From Anisodus tanguticus (Eukaryota; Streptophyta; Magnoliopsida; Solanales; Solanaceae), in contig CM067539.1 in the NCBI GenBank assembly GCA_034509755.1, positions 25,506,501 through 25,570,500 of the forward strand: DNA of 64,000 nt. Direction: 5' to 3'. The notes under the pieces are model-generated. The model worked only from the letters and a program-made list of their open reading frames with translations, searched no databases and was not told the DNA's origin. The stretch's first letter is position 1; every line of letters begins with the position of its first letter. Positions 1 through 11,372 of this stretch are shown piece by piece. Both the position numbers and the translations under genes were made by a program.

Positions 1-960
1 TTGCTATTATATGTGGATGACATTGTTCTTACTGCCTCATCTGACGGTTTGAAGAATGAAATCATTGTTCTACTCAAAACTGAATTTGCTATGACCGACT
101 TGGGCAAGCTGAGTTATTTTTTGGGTATATCAGTGACCAGATCTGCAGCTACTATGTTTTTTGTCAACGTAAATATGCAGAAGAGATAGTGTACAGGGCT
201 AAGATGGCAAATTGTAAAATTATGCCAACTCCGGTTGACTCGAAATTCAAGCTCAGTGCCAATGACAGTGCGCCAGTTTCTGATCCCACTCTCTATCGGA
301 GTCTTGCAGGTGCCCTTCAGTATCTTACCTTCACTAGACCTGATATTGCATATGCCGTTCAACAGGTGTGTCTGTTTATGCACGACCCTCGAGAGTCTCA
401 TTTTGCCGCCCTCAAACGTATTATCAGATACGTTAAGGGCACACTGGATTTTGGACTACATCTCTACCCCTCTGCCCCAAACAAGTTACTCTCCTACACG
501 GATGCGGATTGGGCAGGATTCCCCGATACATGTCGCTCCACCTCAGGCTACTGTGTATTTCTTGGGGATAATCTTATTTCATGATCCGCCAAGCGGCAGG
601 CCACGCTATCCCGTTCGAGTGCTGAAGCAGAGTATCACGGAGTTGCTAATGTCGTTACTGAGATCTGTTGGCTTCGAAATCTTATTTTGGTGCTCCAGTG
701 TCCACTGCGAAAGGCGTTTATAGTCTATTGTGATAACATCTCTGCCATCTATATGTCTCACAATCCGGTCCAACATCAGCGGACTAAGCATATTGAGATG
801 CATATCCACTTTGTGTGAGAGAAGGTCGCCATTGGTCAGGTCAAAATATTACATGTGCCTTCCTCCTATCAGTATGCAGATATTTTCACAAAGGGACTAC
901 CGAGACAGCTCTTCACCGACTTCCGATCCAGCCTTAGCGTTCGGCCTCCTCCCGCTCCGT
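1..960 (+). pseudogene. Ty1/copia pol 3' part (RT end and RNase H), broken
   Basis: Reverse transcriptase motif C (YVDD) lies at the left edge and is followed by the usual copia stretch DLGKLSYFLGI. The frame breaks near 160-190 and resumes at 189-584 with the RT/RNase H connection (RPDIAYAVQQVC) and the RNase H start (DADWAGFPDT). A TGA at 582-584 sits where relatives have Trp (before SAKRQATLS). RNase H then continues in broken frames through AEYHGVAN, YCDNISAIY and QYADIFTKGLP to a Pro-rich tail near 950. The element begins left of the window. It belongs to the same copia lineage as the element at 27.9-32.8 kb, judging by the near-identical RNase H segment. Confidence 0.9.
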
Positions 961-971
961 CTGAGGGGGAG

Positions 972-1167
972 TATACTGCGAATATTCACAGTATATTTTG
1001 TAATTATGATAGATGTATATTTAAGGTTACTTAGGATTCTTATTATATTAGGAATCAACCATATAAGGTAAGTTAGGATTCGTAGTGTATTATGAATCAA
1101 CATCTGTACAACTATATATATTGTGAATAATGAAAGGAATCCCTAAGGAAAATTATTCTATCTTACA
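972..1167 (+). repeat. 3' LTR of the copia element at the left edge
   Basis: A polypurine tract (GAGGGGGA) at 963-970 follows the last RNase H codons. The next ~195 bases are AT-rich non-coding DNA ending in CA at 1167, the size expected from the 190-bp LTRs of the related element at 28 kb. The exact start is uncertain (972-977). The 5' partner lies outside the window. Confidence 0.6.
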
Positions 1168-1762
1168 AATTTCACATCCTTGCTATCAAATTAACTAAAG
1201 CATTACACATTCTTTGATGTTATAACAAAATAAACAAGAATGTTATTGTTTTGAATGAAAATAAGATGTAACTTTAATTCCTTGTAAATCGGTAATTAAT
1301 CATATTATAGTATTTCAGACCGTTGTAAATCTATAAGCAAATCACATCATAAACAATTCATTAATAGTGAAACTAAACATGAAGTAAAGAGAATATTATC
1401 GCATACTAATAAAACATTTTCTCCAAAATATGTCATTTATTTTACTATGTTTCTCCATTTGTTATTTGATATCTTGTTTAATTTTAATATTAAACTATTA
1501 AAATGTTATAGCTCTGGAATAACTATATATCAAACTAACAAAACATAAGTAATTTACTAGGTTTTTTTAGGAATACACTCAAAAACACTTTTTAATGCTA
1601 GTTGAGCAAAAGAAATTCTCATTGGCGCACACCAGATCCTAACAACTAGAGCGGTGCACGGGTAGCTCCAGATAGAAGGACCCGAACCGCAATACACCAA
1701 ATCGGGTAAAATATAAACCCTAGTTTTGATTGAAAGCAATAGAGAGAGGGGAAAGTTGAAAG
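1168..1762. other. Intergenic DNA and promoter of the UPF0390 gene
   Basis: AT-rich, with no coding potential seen. The last ~150 bases before the start codon are more GC-rich and hold the telo-box. Confidence 0.5.
1715..1723 (+). promoter_or_regulatory. Telo-box (AAACCCTAG)
   Basis: The exact motif AAACCCTAG sits 40 bases upstream of the ATG at 1763. Telo-boxes are known in plant promoters and leaders of ribosomal protein and ribosome-biogenesis genes. Its role here is inferred from position only. Confidence 0.6.
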
Positions 1763-1845
1763 ATGACACAAAAGGCAAATCTTTTCAAAGGCCAACAGAA
1801 GAAGCAATCAGTACCAAGTCGACATGGAAAAGCCCCTCAAATTCG

Positions 1846-1911
<66 letters not shown>

Positions 1912-4900
1912 CATACATATGTTTCATTATGCATAACTTCATCGTTTGTGTTATATATCGTCTATACGGAGCTAACAACTATTATAATTTGCAGGGAAGA
2001 GAGTTATGAAACCGTCAAAGCACACAAAACAGATGGACGTCGATCGGGTAAGGGGTTTTTAATCATGCCTTGTGATTTCTAGGTTTATTGGGGAATTGTA
2101 TTCCTCTGTTTAATTAACACAAAATGTTGGAATGTTTTGCACCAACTGGGAAAATTTTCTCAAGTTTTATTCCTGTCACTTATTGTAACGAGCACACAAA
2201 ATCTCAAATGTAGTTTTTAAACTAAAACAATTTACCAAAGGAAATAAAATACTTGCACACAATTTTCATCATCCACACACAAAACTTGAGTAATTGAGTA
2301 CATAGAATGTAATAGTGGTGATAAATAGAAAGATTGGAATAATGTTATAGGAATCATTGAGAGGAGTAGGTGAGTTGAAAATTACTTTAAGACTCATAAA
2401 GGGCTAAAGTTACTATTCCCATATGTGTTGTAGAGTTTTTTCCACGGCTACATAGTCAATTTTGCGTGCAAAATATGTTATGGCATTGTACGATATCCCT
2501 TTTCATACTTGTGGTGAAAATAGTTGCTAAAAGCCCTTTAATTTTTTCCTGATTTAATTTAGTTCGTACTGTGATTTTGTGATCGAAAGAGTTCCGGCCT
2601 GCAAAAATGTATGGATATGTGAAAGAGTTATTCTTTCTGACATTACTCCTACCATACCACTAACTTGAGAAACTAATGGGGCCCAACCCTGTGATCTAAC
2701 TTCGGTGAAACTCTTGCAATTTATTTGTGGGAAATTGAGAAATGGATGGGACGAGTTATCTTAGTTTTGTCAGCACATAGTTTGAGATAACGGTTCTTTG
2801 CAAGCCAGTTTGACCAGGTACCTACTACCTTTCACCAACAAATGTATCAAGTAACTCTGTCCAAAAAGTTTAGGCAGATGGGAACAATCACTTAGCATTT
2901 TTTATTCTATTGGGATTTGCATAAGTTTGTGAAGTTTAACTAGCACTTCCCTCCCATTTGTCCCTTTTCCCCCAATCATAATGAGTGTACGTTAACATCT
3001 CAAACTTCATAATGACCAAAATTTGGAGAAAGGGAATTGAGAAAGGGGTCTTTTGGGGTTTGAGGGGACGGGTAACATACAAGGTTGGAGACGTTAATTG
3101 ATTAAGTTAGATGACTTTGTCGGAGAATTAAGGTGAGTGATGACCTTATTGCCATTTTTTCTGAGTTTTGACTTTGTTGTTAGTCTTAACTCTTATGGAG
3201 TCACATGCATTATTTCCTCATTTTAGGTCAGTCAATTCTTGGAACTTGGTACTCTGTTTCTATTATGGTTAATAGGGGCCCTTGCTTTTCTTTTTTGCTA
3301 TAATTAAATTCAGGATAGTGCAGAAAACATTTGCGGAGGACCTGTGGTTGAAGCTTATTGCTTTGCCAAATATTACGAATATATCTGTTTCAGATCCGGA
3401 AGTGTAATATGTTATTGCTAGGTATAAAGTTATCAAAAGAGAGGATATGCTTATGGAAAGAAAACTAGTCAAACTCTTAGTTCTGCTGTTAAAGGCTTTC
3501 AGAGCTTGACAGTCAAATTAATCTGGTGTGTTGATTCTGTATTCCTAGAGGAGGTATGGGACCTGCGAAACAAAACTATATACGTGTGTTCGAGGAGGGT
3601 GTTCAATAAGTGATTATGGTGCTATAGTAGGATATCACATCCAGGTTCATATAGATTCAGAGAGCTGCAAGACGTCAGACTGGTCAAAGTTAACTTTTTG
3701 TGATAAATTTGCAAAAAAGAAATTCTGCTCAACTTTGAGTTGTTTTTCTTTTATGCAACCTTTACTTAAACATAGATGCCCCAAGCAGTTAAGTTTAGGG
3801 TTATTGAGAGGGTATTTATGCTGATTTGGTATATTCTGGACATAATGATGGAATGGAACAGAGGAAGAACCAGAATGGTAGGCAGCACAATATGCTGTTA
3901 ATCTCCGGCATTATCTTTTGCTTTCTCTTCTGCCTTGGTGTTGGGTATATCCAGCCATGTTTTGGTTAGATACCATTGCACAGGTTTAGTGTTTGAACTT
4001 ATTAATTTCTTAAACTACTGACTGCATCGGCTTGATCTCTCTAATAAGAAAGAGTTATTCAGCTGCACATACAAAATTAAAATTCAGCCAAATCATTTAC
4101 TTAACTAATAACAGGTTTAAACAATAATCTATAGTAGTATTCCCCAAATGACAAGCTGGCTCTGAATCTCTGGTGGTAGGAAAGAAAACTGGATGGACAC
4201 TGCTGTCACATGTCAATTACTTTTTCTTAGCAAGTGATTAAGTTTGCGTCAATGTGATTTTTGGCAGAACTATCTTTATCACTCATAAGCAGCCTTTAAC
4301 TTATTAAAATGATTGTCAGAGTATATATTTGCATTTAACATTTTAGCGTTTTTGACTGATTGACCTCATAATGATATACAATGTTCCGCTTTCCCTGGTC
4401 TTCTTAAGTTTTAGTATTAGTTCTACTCTCTCTATTCCAATTTTTGGGATGTCCCAAAGTGTTTTACACGATTCCGCAAGAACCAATTTCTTATATCACA
4501 TTTCTATAAGTTACCATTCACATAGACATATTTACAATTTCTTATATCACATTTCTATAAGTTACCATTCACATAGACATATTTACTTGGATCACGTGTG
4601 ATGTTTCCTCCTCTACTCTCAACTTATTCTAGACTAATTTTTTCCTTTGCTAACTAATATAACATACAAATAAAACTTAAAAACTCGATGCACATTCAAA
4701 TGTTGCATAAATTAGTATGGGAGGAGCAGTAAGTTATTTTATTGCGTCTTCGGTATTTTTTGCAATGTGAATGTGAAAATAGTTTATGGCAAACTGTAGG
4801 TGTAATTCCATTTGTTTTATTATTCTGCATTGTTCTTTTCTGTGACCAGGAGTTGACAAAGTTTATTAATCACTGCAACGAAGCCAAAGCAGCCACTTTT

Positions 4901-4969
4901 GCTACGAAGGATGGTGGTCAATTATGTATACTTCAAAAGCCTGAGTCCTCCAGTGGTGCAAAGAAGTAG
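1763..4969 (+). CDS. UPF0390 / DUF2462-type small basic protein (three exons)
   Basis: CDS is join(1763..1850, 1995..2047, 4850..4969), 261 nt, 86 residues plus TAG. Exon 1 starts MTQKANLFKGQQ and ends at donor G|GTATAT. Exon 2 (acceptor TTTGCAG) encodes KRVMKPSKHTKQMDVDR and ends at CGG|GTAAGG. Exon 3 (acceptor GTGACCAG) encodes ELTKFINHCNEAKAATFA to SGAKK. All junctions keep frame. The layout (Lys-rich N-terminus with RHGKAPQIRKGKR, then a short helical ELTKFIN segment) matches the small plant proteins grouped as UPF0390/DUF2462, related to the animal Leydig cell tumour 10-kDa protein. No catalytic motif is visible. The basic composition and the telo-box upstream suggest a nuclear or nucleolar, ribosome-linked role, which is inference. 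The family name is from memory; the exon structure is read directly. Intron 2 is 2.8 kb and repeat-bearing. Confidence 0.8.
1851..1994 (+). other. Intron 1 of the UPF0390 gene
   Basis: A 144-base GT-AG intron. Its first third is the TA microsatellite, so the donor GTATATAT is itself part of the repeat. The acceptor is TAATTTGCAG. Confidence 0.8.
1852..1904. repeat. (TA)n microsatellite
   Basis: About 26 uninterrupted TA units followed by imperfect TACATA units to ~1920. It begins one base inside the intron. Confidence 0.95.
2048..4849 (+). other. Intron 2 of the UPF0390 gene
   Basis: A long GT-AG intron (GTAAGG ... GTGACCAG) with no coding signal. It contains an exact 51-bp tandem duplication at 4484-4585. 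The rest looks like unique AT-rich sequence. Confidence 0.75.
4484..4585. repeat. Exact tandem duplication, 51-bp unit x 2
   Basis: The unit beginning CAATTTCTTATATCACATTT occurs at 4484-4534 and again at 4535-4585 with no difference seen between copies. Confidence 0.95.
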
Positions 4970-5424
4970 TGGATGGTTGATTACTGCCTTAAGAGGAATC
5001 AATTGTATAAACAAAAATTTGATGTCAGTCTGTTTACTAAGTCTTTCTATTCACTTTTATAAGACCTAGTTATGATTCTCCCTGTTTTTTTTAAACTTAA
5101 TTTTTTATTTATAAATTTGAATCTAGTTTTGTTATTGTTTTTTGTTTTCTTATCTGAATTCTCTGATTAGCATGTACTTTGTTTATGGAGTTTCATATGA
5201 AACGAGTTCAATCAGCAACAATTTTGTCTCTTGTTTATTCTTTATTTGACATAATTTTATTTGCTTCAAATTCGTTCAACTCATCCATCTTAATATTTTT
5301 TGTTGCTTCTTAATCTTGTTTCATTTCTCATTTCCATTGAAGTGGAGAAAAGTGTGGCATGTATGGAAATGTTCCTGGACATTATCTCAACTTCATTCTT
5401 GAAAATAGATTCCAAAAAAACATT
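4970..5424. other. 3' flank of the UPF0390 gene
   Basis: AT-rich, presumably 3' UTR and intergenic DNA. No element or gene recognised. Confidence 0.4.
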
Positions 5425-5613
5425 TCTCCCTCCGATTCTTTTAATTAACTTTCTGACCTTTCAAAAGTAGTCCAAACTAAATGTCATTTTCAAAAATCAA
5501 AAGAACATTGTGTCTTTTTTCCCGACTCATCCTTGCTATAATAAATGGTGTGAGTAACTTTCTAAAAGGCCTTTCGTTATTCTTGACCTTTTTAAGAGTA
5601 TCAGAGTAGTATA
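5425..5613. mobile_element. Possible Stowaway-like MITE
   Basis: The left end CTCCCTCCGATTCTTTTAA is the widespread plant MITE terminus. The right end, around AAGAGTATCAGAGTAGTAT, is its weak, diverged inverse. About 190 bp, no coding capacity. Confidence 0.4.
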
Positions 5614-5770
5614 TTTTGATGGGGTATTTTTTTCAAGGCAAAGATAAAAGGCAATGTAGTCAAATGACACCCTTAATTTATGTACAAACTATTTTTTCCT
5701 TAATAAATGCCAACTGCCACGCCCTAAAAAGTTATTTAACAAGGACGAAGGTGTATCTTAACTTTATTTT

Positions 5771-6325
5771 TGAAGCTGGATGTCTCAAGTGTCCCAGTGC
5801 GGAGATGTGAGAGGTTGGCTATGGACGGGTACATTAGGGGTAGAGGTAGGCCGAAGAAGTATTGGAGAGAGGTGATTAGACGAGATATGACGCAGGTGCA
5901 ACTCATTGAGGACATGACCTTAGATAGGGGTTATGGAGTACACGGATTAGGGTAGTAAGTAGTCCAGAGTAGTCCTACCTACGCTTACAAACTGGTAGTT
6001 GTAGTGTTATTATTGTAGGCCCGCTTAGCCTATCATAATAGTAGGCACAATATTGCTTTATAGTCCCCTATCGTTTGATTATGCTGCTATGTGTATTTTG
6101 TTTGTCTTATTTACCTGCATTAGTTATTGCTTCTTTTTAAGAATTCGCTATCATGGCTTAGTCGCTTTGTTTGTCTTACTTTGCTTGTGCTTTGTCTTGA
6201 GCCGAGGGTCTCTCGTAAATAGCCGCTCTACCTACCAAGGTAGAGGTAAGATCTGCGTACACTCTTCTCTACCCTCCCCAGACCCACGTTGTGGGTTTTC
6301 CCTGAATATGTTGTTGTTGATGATG
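5771..6325 (+). mobile_element. RTE-type LINE, 5'-truncated 3' end
   Basis: Codes for the last residues of a LINE polyprotein: VPVRRCERLAMDG followed by a Gly-Arg-rich RGRGRPKKYW stretch and DMTLDRGY, with a small frame disturbance. The 3' UTR follows and ends in the typical Solanaceae tail (GTAGAGGTAAGATCTGCGTA, CCCTCCCCAGACCCAC, then ATGTTGTTGTTGATG). A related copy on the opposite strand lies at 62.5-63.2 kb. Confidence 0.8.
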
Positions 6326-7728
6326 CCTAAAGTGCCATATATATCTAGTCTTCTTATTGTTACAATCATATTCAATCATACATGCGTCAGTTACCACATA
6401 CTGAAAGACAAATAATACTATTTTTTTCCTTTGAAGAAAAGAATTGGTTAATTGCAAATATAATCAGAAGTATTCAACCACGATGATGTGATTATGCAAA
6501 AAATTGAGTTTCTCATTTCTTTTCTGTTTAACCTTTCGGAAAATAAACAATATACAGAATGCCCAATAATTATTAAGATTGATCAATGTCCATCTATGAG
6601 CCTATAACTGCAATATCGATATTATTTTCTGTAGGGCCAAAAGAAAAGAAAATGAAATTTTCTGTTGTTGAGTGGTTTTCTTTTATTCTCTTTTTATTTT
6701 TATTTTCCATTTTTCGGTTAACATTTCCAATTTTTTACTAAAATATATATCAAATACTGTATCCACAGTTTGGATCATGCCAGCCTGTAAGATTTCTTGG
6801 TGAGATATTTTGTTTCAGATTTTAGTAGTAGCCTAAATGGATTCTTTTTCTTGTCTCTTTTATATTTTAACGTTTAATAAATAGAGCAGGAAGTCCTTTC
6901 CTGTCAGTTGCGTTAATAAAATTCCAGAAATGCACTTGTATATTAATATCCTTCCACCTACCATTATTTGCTTCTCTGCTTAGCAGGTAAATAAATTTTA
7001 GTGATTTTGGGCAGTGTTTATTTCAGGTTTCTCAACCTGATTCTCTCTGTCGTTGTTTTTTTTTTACTCTCAACGGTCATATCTAGAATGCTGATCAATT
7101 AGATTACAGATTAAAAACAACTCTCATCATGAAGGGCTCAATCTTTTTCTCTTAAAATCTTATTAGTTCAATATAGTTATATTTATGCATAACGTGGAAG
7201 ATCATTTGATTGTAGAAGTTTACATCAAATCTAGAAAGGTACCCAAATGAGTTTATGAAGATGTTGTCACCAATTCATTGAGAATAACAAGCTAAACGTT
7301 AATTTGCACAGAAGAATGATTTATTGATGTTAATGCATAATTACGGAAGTTGATATATATTAAGTGGTTAGCTTATCTAGATAATGAGCGTTTCAGAATA
7401 TTCACAAAAACTTCTAAAAAATTTGAGACGAATATCTAATAGGAACACTTTATCATTTGTTCAGGTGTTTCACCGAAACAAACTATAATTCAAATATCCA
7501 AATAAAATTTAAGGGGATGTTGATGTATTCCGTAGATATATATGTTGGCTAAAACTATGGGTACATGTTGATCTTTGTGAACTTCTCCAAAATACCAATC
7601 AACCCTGTAAGCAAATATTTAGGATTGTCGGGACAAAAAATAAAATAAAAAATTGAGGATTGTTACCAAATTGAAAATGACCGATCATCCTCAATAATGT
7701 ATATTGAGATTAGATATTTATCATTGCT
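6326..7728. other. Intergenic DNA, nothing recognised
   Basis: AT-rich sequence without reading frames of note or clear repeats between the LINE tail and the copia LTR. Confidence 0.4.
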
Positions 7729-8028
7729 GTAGACCTTGTAACAGTAATGGTACTTAGTTAGTTAGTTAAGAGTGTCCAGTCTGTCAAGTTAATTAGTGGA
7801 CACCTGTTGCAAGCTGGTGATTAGTTAGGCGGTTAGGATTAGATATTTTAGTTAGTTGCATATATTGTACATGTACATATACTCACTGATCTTCACGTAA
7901 TGAAGTCGAGCATGCAGTTTACTCTTTCCACAAATGCAGTTAACTCTCTCTTCTCTGTCGCTCCCTTTTTTCACAAATTGTTGGTGAGCTTCCATCGAAG
8001 CTTAGCTATTTTAGCTCTAATTTTGATA
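7729..8028 (+). repeat. 5' LTR of a copia element (plus strand)
   Basis: About 300 bp beginning TGTAGACCTTGTAACAG. It is followed at 8029-8041 by a primer-binding-like site TAGTATCAGAGCC, one base away from the usual TGGTATCAGAGCC complementary to initiator tRNA-Met. A degenerate gag follows downstream. No 3' LTR is found. Boundaries are approximate. Confidence 0.65.
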
Positions 8029-8097
8029 TAGTATCAGAGCCTTGCTCGTTTACGAGACTTCGTGTTCACAATTTGGGCGTTCAATTCTTAGATTGAC

Positions 8098-8217
8098 ATT
8101 TTCGATCGTTATTTGTTGTAAGTTTCCGCAATTGAAGTACAATTTCATTGATTCGATATTTTCGATCGGTGTTTGCTCTAAATTTCCGCAATTGAAGTAC
8201 GATTTCATTGTTATTGT
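8098..8217. repeat. Imperfect 60-bp tandem repeat in the copia leader
   Basis: Two units starting ATTTTCGATCG at 8098 and 8158 share TTTCCGCAATTGAAGTAC and ATTTCATTG at the same spacing, with point differences between them. Confidence 0.75.
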
Positions 8218-8322
8218 GGATTTCATTCTTATTGCCTAGATCGATTTTCAATTAGTTCGTAGTTTGGATGGATTTTCAATTAGATCTTTGGTTTTTGTGT
8301 CAACTGTCAAATTTCGTCAAAT

Positions 8323-9040
8323 ATGACTGATGTTGAAGAACAATCCACCATCGATTCCTCTAGTCCTTTGTACATGCATCCATCGAACAATTCTGGTGCA
8401 ATGCTTGTTCCAGTTTCATTCAATGGAATTGGATATAGATCTTGGATAAGAGGTGTGCTACGATCTCTGTCAGTGAAAAATAAGCTTGGATTCATCAATG
8501 GTGAAAGTCTGAAACCAAATCCCAAGTCACAAACTATATGTTATGGGAAAGGTGTGATGATATGATCACGTCATGGATTCTCAACTCCCTAGGTAAGTAA
8601 ATTGTTGATAGTGTGGAGTATGTAAATGATGTAATAGAGTTGTGGAATGAGTTGGAACAGAAAATTAACAATTTGTCAAATCCAACAGAAAATCCAACAG
8701 AAAATTAACAATTTGTCACAAGAAATCCTAGATATTACCAGTTATTATACTAGGATGAAGAAACTGTGGGAGGAAATAAACAATTTAAATGCTGAGACTC
8801 AATGTAGCTGCAACTGTACTTGTGGTGCTAAGGAACATATGTAGAAGGCAGAGCAACATAGGAGACTCATTAGTTTTTTATGGGACAAAATGAAGTATAT
8901 ACTGATGTGAGAGAAAGAATTCTAATGATGAACCCCTTACCCATCTTAGCACAAGCTTTCTCCCTGCTAATTCAGGATAAAAAACACAGAGAAATCAGAC
9001 CTGGAATTCATTTGCTCGGGTCAACTCAGTAATTTCTTCC
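8323..9040 (+). pseudogene. Copia gag, broken
   Basis: The N-terminal part (8323-8565) has the usual copia gag start: a Pro/His/Ser segment (YMHPSNNSGAMLVPVSFNG) then SWIRGVLRSLSVKNKLGFING. Frames then shift. Segments near 8640-8950 still read as gag (ELWNELEQK, TSYYTRMKKLWEE, ILMMNPLPILAQAFSLL). A local duplication around 8661-8715 (AGAAAATTAACAATTTGTC twice) adds to the damage. No zinc knuckle, protease or polymerase follows. The element stops near 9040 against a minus-strand fragment of other origin. Confidence 0.75.
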
Positions 9041-9116
9041 CGTTGCCTCTCATTTTGAGCAGCAGTGCAGAAAGACAGACGGGGCCTCAAGAATTCAGTC
9101 TCTTTCTTTAAGGCTT

Positions 9117-9720
9117 CTATTTATGCTTCTTAATTTGGAAGCGTTCAGAGAAAGTGCCTACATCGGCCTCCAGCCCAAATAAATACATTGTTAGGTATGT
9201 CATGGTATCTAATGCCTCATTCCACTTCTTTTGCCAATCCACAACCTGGTCTTCATGCAGGGTAGCATGTTGCCTATATGCCTCTTTCTCCTCCTCCAAT
9301 TGCTTAAGTTTGCCGCACAGTTCATCAACATTGACAAGCTTCACCTCTGCAATTAGCAGACGGTGAATGGCGTTGTCTCTTTCGATTGTCAAGGCGGTTT
9401 TCTCTTTAATCATCCGTTAGAGCCCTTCATTGCATAGGAAATTGGCGTAGACGATAATTCCAATTATTAGGAGATGATATGCAGAAGTAATGAGGTACAA
9501 GTAAATTGGGAAAATAGTACCTTGGCTGCAGCATGCATCATCTCATTAATGACACACTCATCAGACACCCGACGAGCCTTCCCTCTATCCTTGTCTGAAG
9601 CCACATGCTTCATGTAGTTAGCCACTCCAACAGGCTTTGAACAAGGTGACAATCAGCAGGAAGTTGGAAAGTTACGGTCCAGAATTTTGTAGGCTGAGCT
9701 ATCAGGGTCGGATATTCATT
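9117..9720 (-). pseudogene. Intron-containing coiled-coil protein fragment, family not recognised
   Basis: Read on the minus strand, an upstream block (about 9720-9521) encodes SKPVGVANYMKHVASDKDR ... VSDECVINEMMHAAAK and ends at a donor-like AAG|GTACTA. After a ~100-base gap, a second block (9413-9117) encodes a Glu/Lys-rich heptad-like segment (DELCGKLKQLEEEKEAYRQH, WQKKWNEALD) and ends GTFSERFQIKKHK plus stop. There is an in-frame stop just ahead of the second block and at least one frame break upstream. The block layout looks like exons of a host or transposon-captured gene, since copia proteins lack this coiled coil. I do not recognise the family and assign no function. Confidence 0.5.
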
Positions 9721-9959
9721 TACCCATTCATCCCTGCGTGAAAAAGAAACATGGTCTGGGAAAGATAAAATTTCATGTTCTTCTTCCTAGGCGATGGTCG
9801 GTATGACTGGAGACCCGAGATCCTCAGCAACTGGAGTGAGAGCGATGGCGATCGGTTCATTTCATTAGTACGAATACCTTGAGGTTGTACTTCCTCCATG
9901 TTATCTCTATACATACCGACATATGTCCGGTCTAAATCTTGTTGATTCATATGTTCGGG

Positions 9960-11337
9960 ATCCTATGTACGTACTTCATCTATCTGAGTTTCGTTCGTAC
10001 CTATATTATCAATCATGTCTTCTTTGAAGTTCTGTTGGTTTATTCCTCCCTCTATCTCGTCTACGTTAACACAACTTTGTTTCAGAGATTCTTCTTTGTT
10101 TGGTATTGCTTCTATGATGTTGGTTAAGTTGTCTAGTAAGTAGTCTTACACCGAAGGGGAACTTGATCTCGTAGAAATTCACATCTCTTGAGATCAAATA
10201 TTTGTCGTTCTCTAAGTCATGCAATATCCAACCCTTCTTTCCATAGGGGTATCCCAAGAAGACACACTTACGACTCCGACTCTCAAACTTGTCACTCGTT
10301 CTTCCTTTTCTGTGTGCGTTGCATATTGACCTATCACCCTTAAGTGATCATTCCTGGACGCATTCCCGTATAAAATATTATAGAGGGTTGTTTTATTCAA
10401 AACCAAAGATGGTGTTCTATTGATCAAATACCCCGCTGTCAAAACACATTCTCCTTATAATTTAATCGGAAGATGGTCCTGAAATCTCAATGCTTGCGCC
10501 ACGTTAAGAATGTGACGGTGTTTTCTTTTGACTCTTCCATTCTGCTGAGGTGTCCCTGTGCAAGATGTTTGAAATATAATTCCATGTTCGAAGAAGTAAG
10601 TCTTCATACACGTGAACTCAGTTCTGTTACCACTTCTAACTATCTTCACCCTTTTTCCGAACTGCCTCTCCACAAGAGCGAAGAAATTCTTCAAGGTTTG
10701 GGACATTTCTTTCTTATCAACTAAGAGAAAGATCCACACGGCTCATGAGTGATCATCCACAATAGTAAAAAAATATGAAGCGCCACAAGAGGAAGGGGTT
10801 CTATATAGTCCCCATAAATCGTAATGGATCATCTAAAAAGTATATGAAGCAATATTATCACTTAAAAGAAAAATGCTTCTCGTTGACATATATCATATTC
10901 TCTATCAATCTATCACCACTCTCATTTAAGCCTAATGTCGTAATATTATTCGTTACTTGTGTTGAAGGATGACCTAACCGTTTGTGTCAAAGATCGAACC
11001 AATCAACTGTCTCTACCTTCATAGCCCGTATCAATGGTACATTCCGAAAATAGTAAAGTCCACCAATCTTCTAAGTTCAGCGACTCTTCGTCCGGTTTCT
11101 TGATTGTACCGTTGATGAAGTTGAACTTCTTTCTTGCTCTTAGGGATGTCCTTATGGATCTAGCCCATTCTTCATAATTTCCCCCCTTCAATTGAACTTG
11201 TGTCACCACAATTCCAGGGTTATCATTCGACGTAATGTCGTAGGGAGAAATTATTTTTTTGGGCTTTGTTTTCTTCACCAGCAATTCCTTTGCTGGTATT
11301 GCTGGTTTCTTTACCGTTACCTGCCATTGTTTTAGGA
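9960..11337 (-). pseudogene. Copia gag-pol remnant (minus strand) with internal deletion
   Basis: Minus-strand order from 11337 downwards: gag start (MAGNGKETS, then after a frame break SPYDITSNDNPGIVVTQVQL, YEEWARSIRTSLRARKK, LEDWW); then near 11066 a jump to a pre-integrase segment (FRNVPLIRAMK, KRLGHPSTQV); then the integrase core C-terminal half with GTPQQNGRVKRKHRHILN (10739-10455); then the integrase tail (AGYLINRTPS, YGNASRNDHLRV) and the ISRDVNFYE hinge (to ~10066). Gag C-terminus, zinc knuckle and protease are missing, and RT/RNase H is absent below ~9960. Several stops and frameshifts make it non-functional. Confidence 0.8.
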
Positions 11338-11372
11338 TTTTTGTGTTTTTTTTTAACGGGGCTCTAATACCA

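Noticed and set aside
1824..2009. Frames encoding Tyr-Ile repeats across 1850-1910
   Set aside because: They are translation of the TA microsatellite inside intron 1.
8042..8239. A 65-codon frame after the 7.7-kb LTR as a gene
   Set aside because: It spans the imperfect 60-bp repeat in the element's leader and has no protein-like features.
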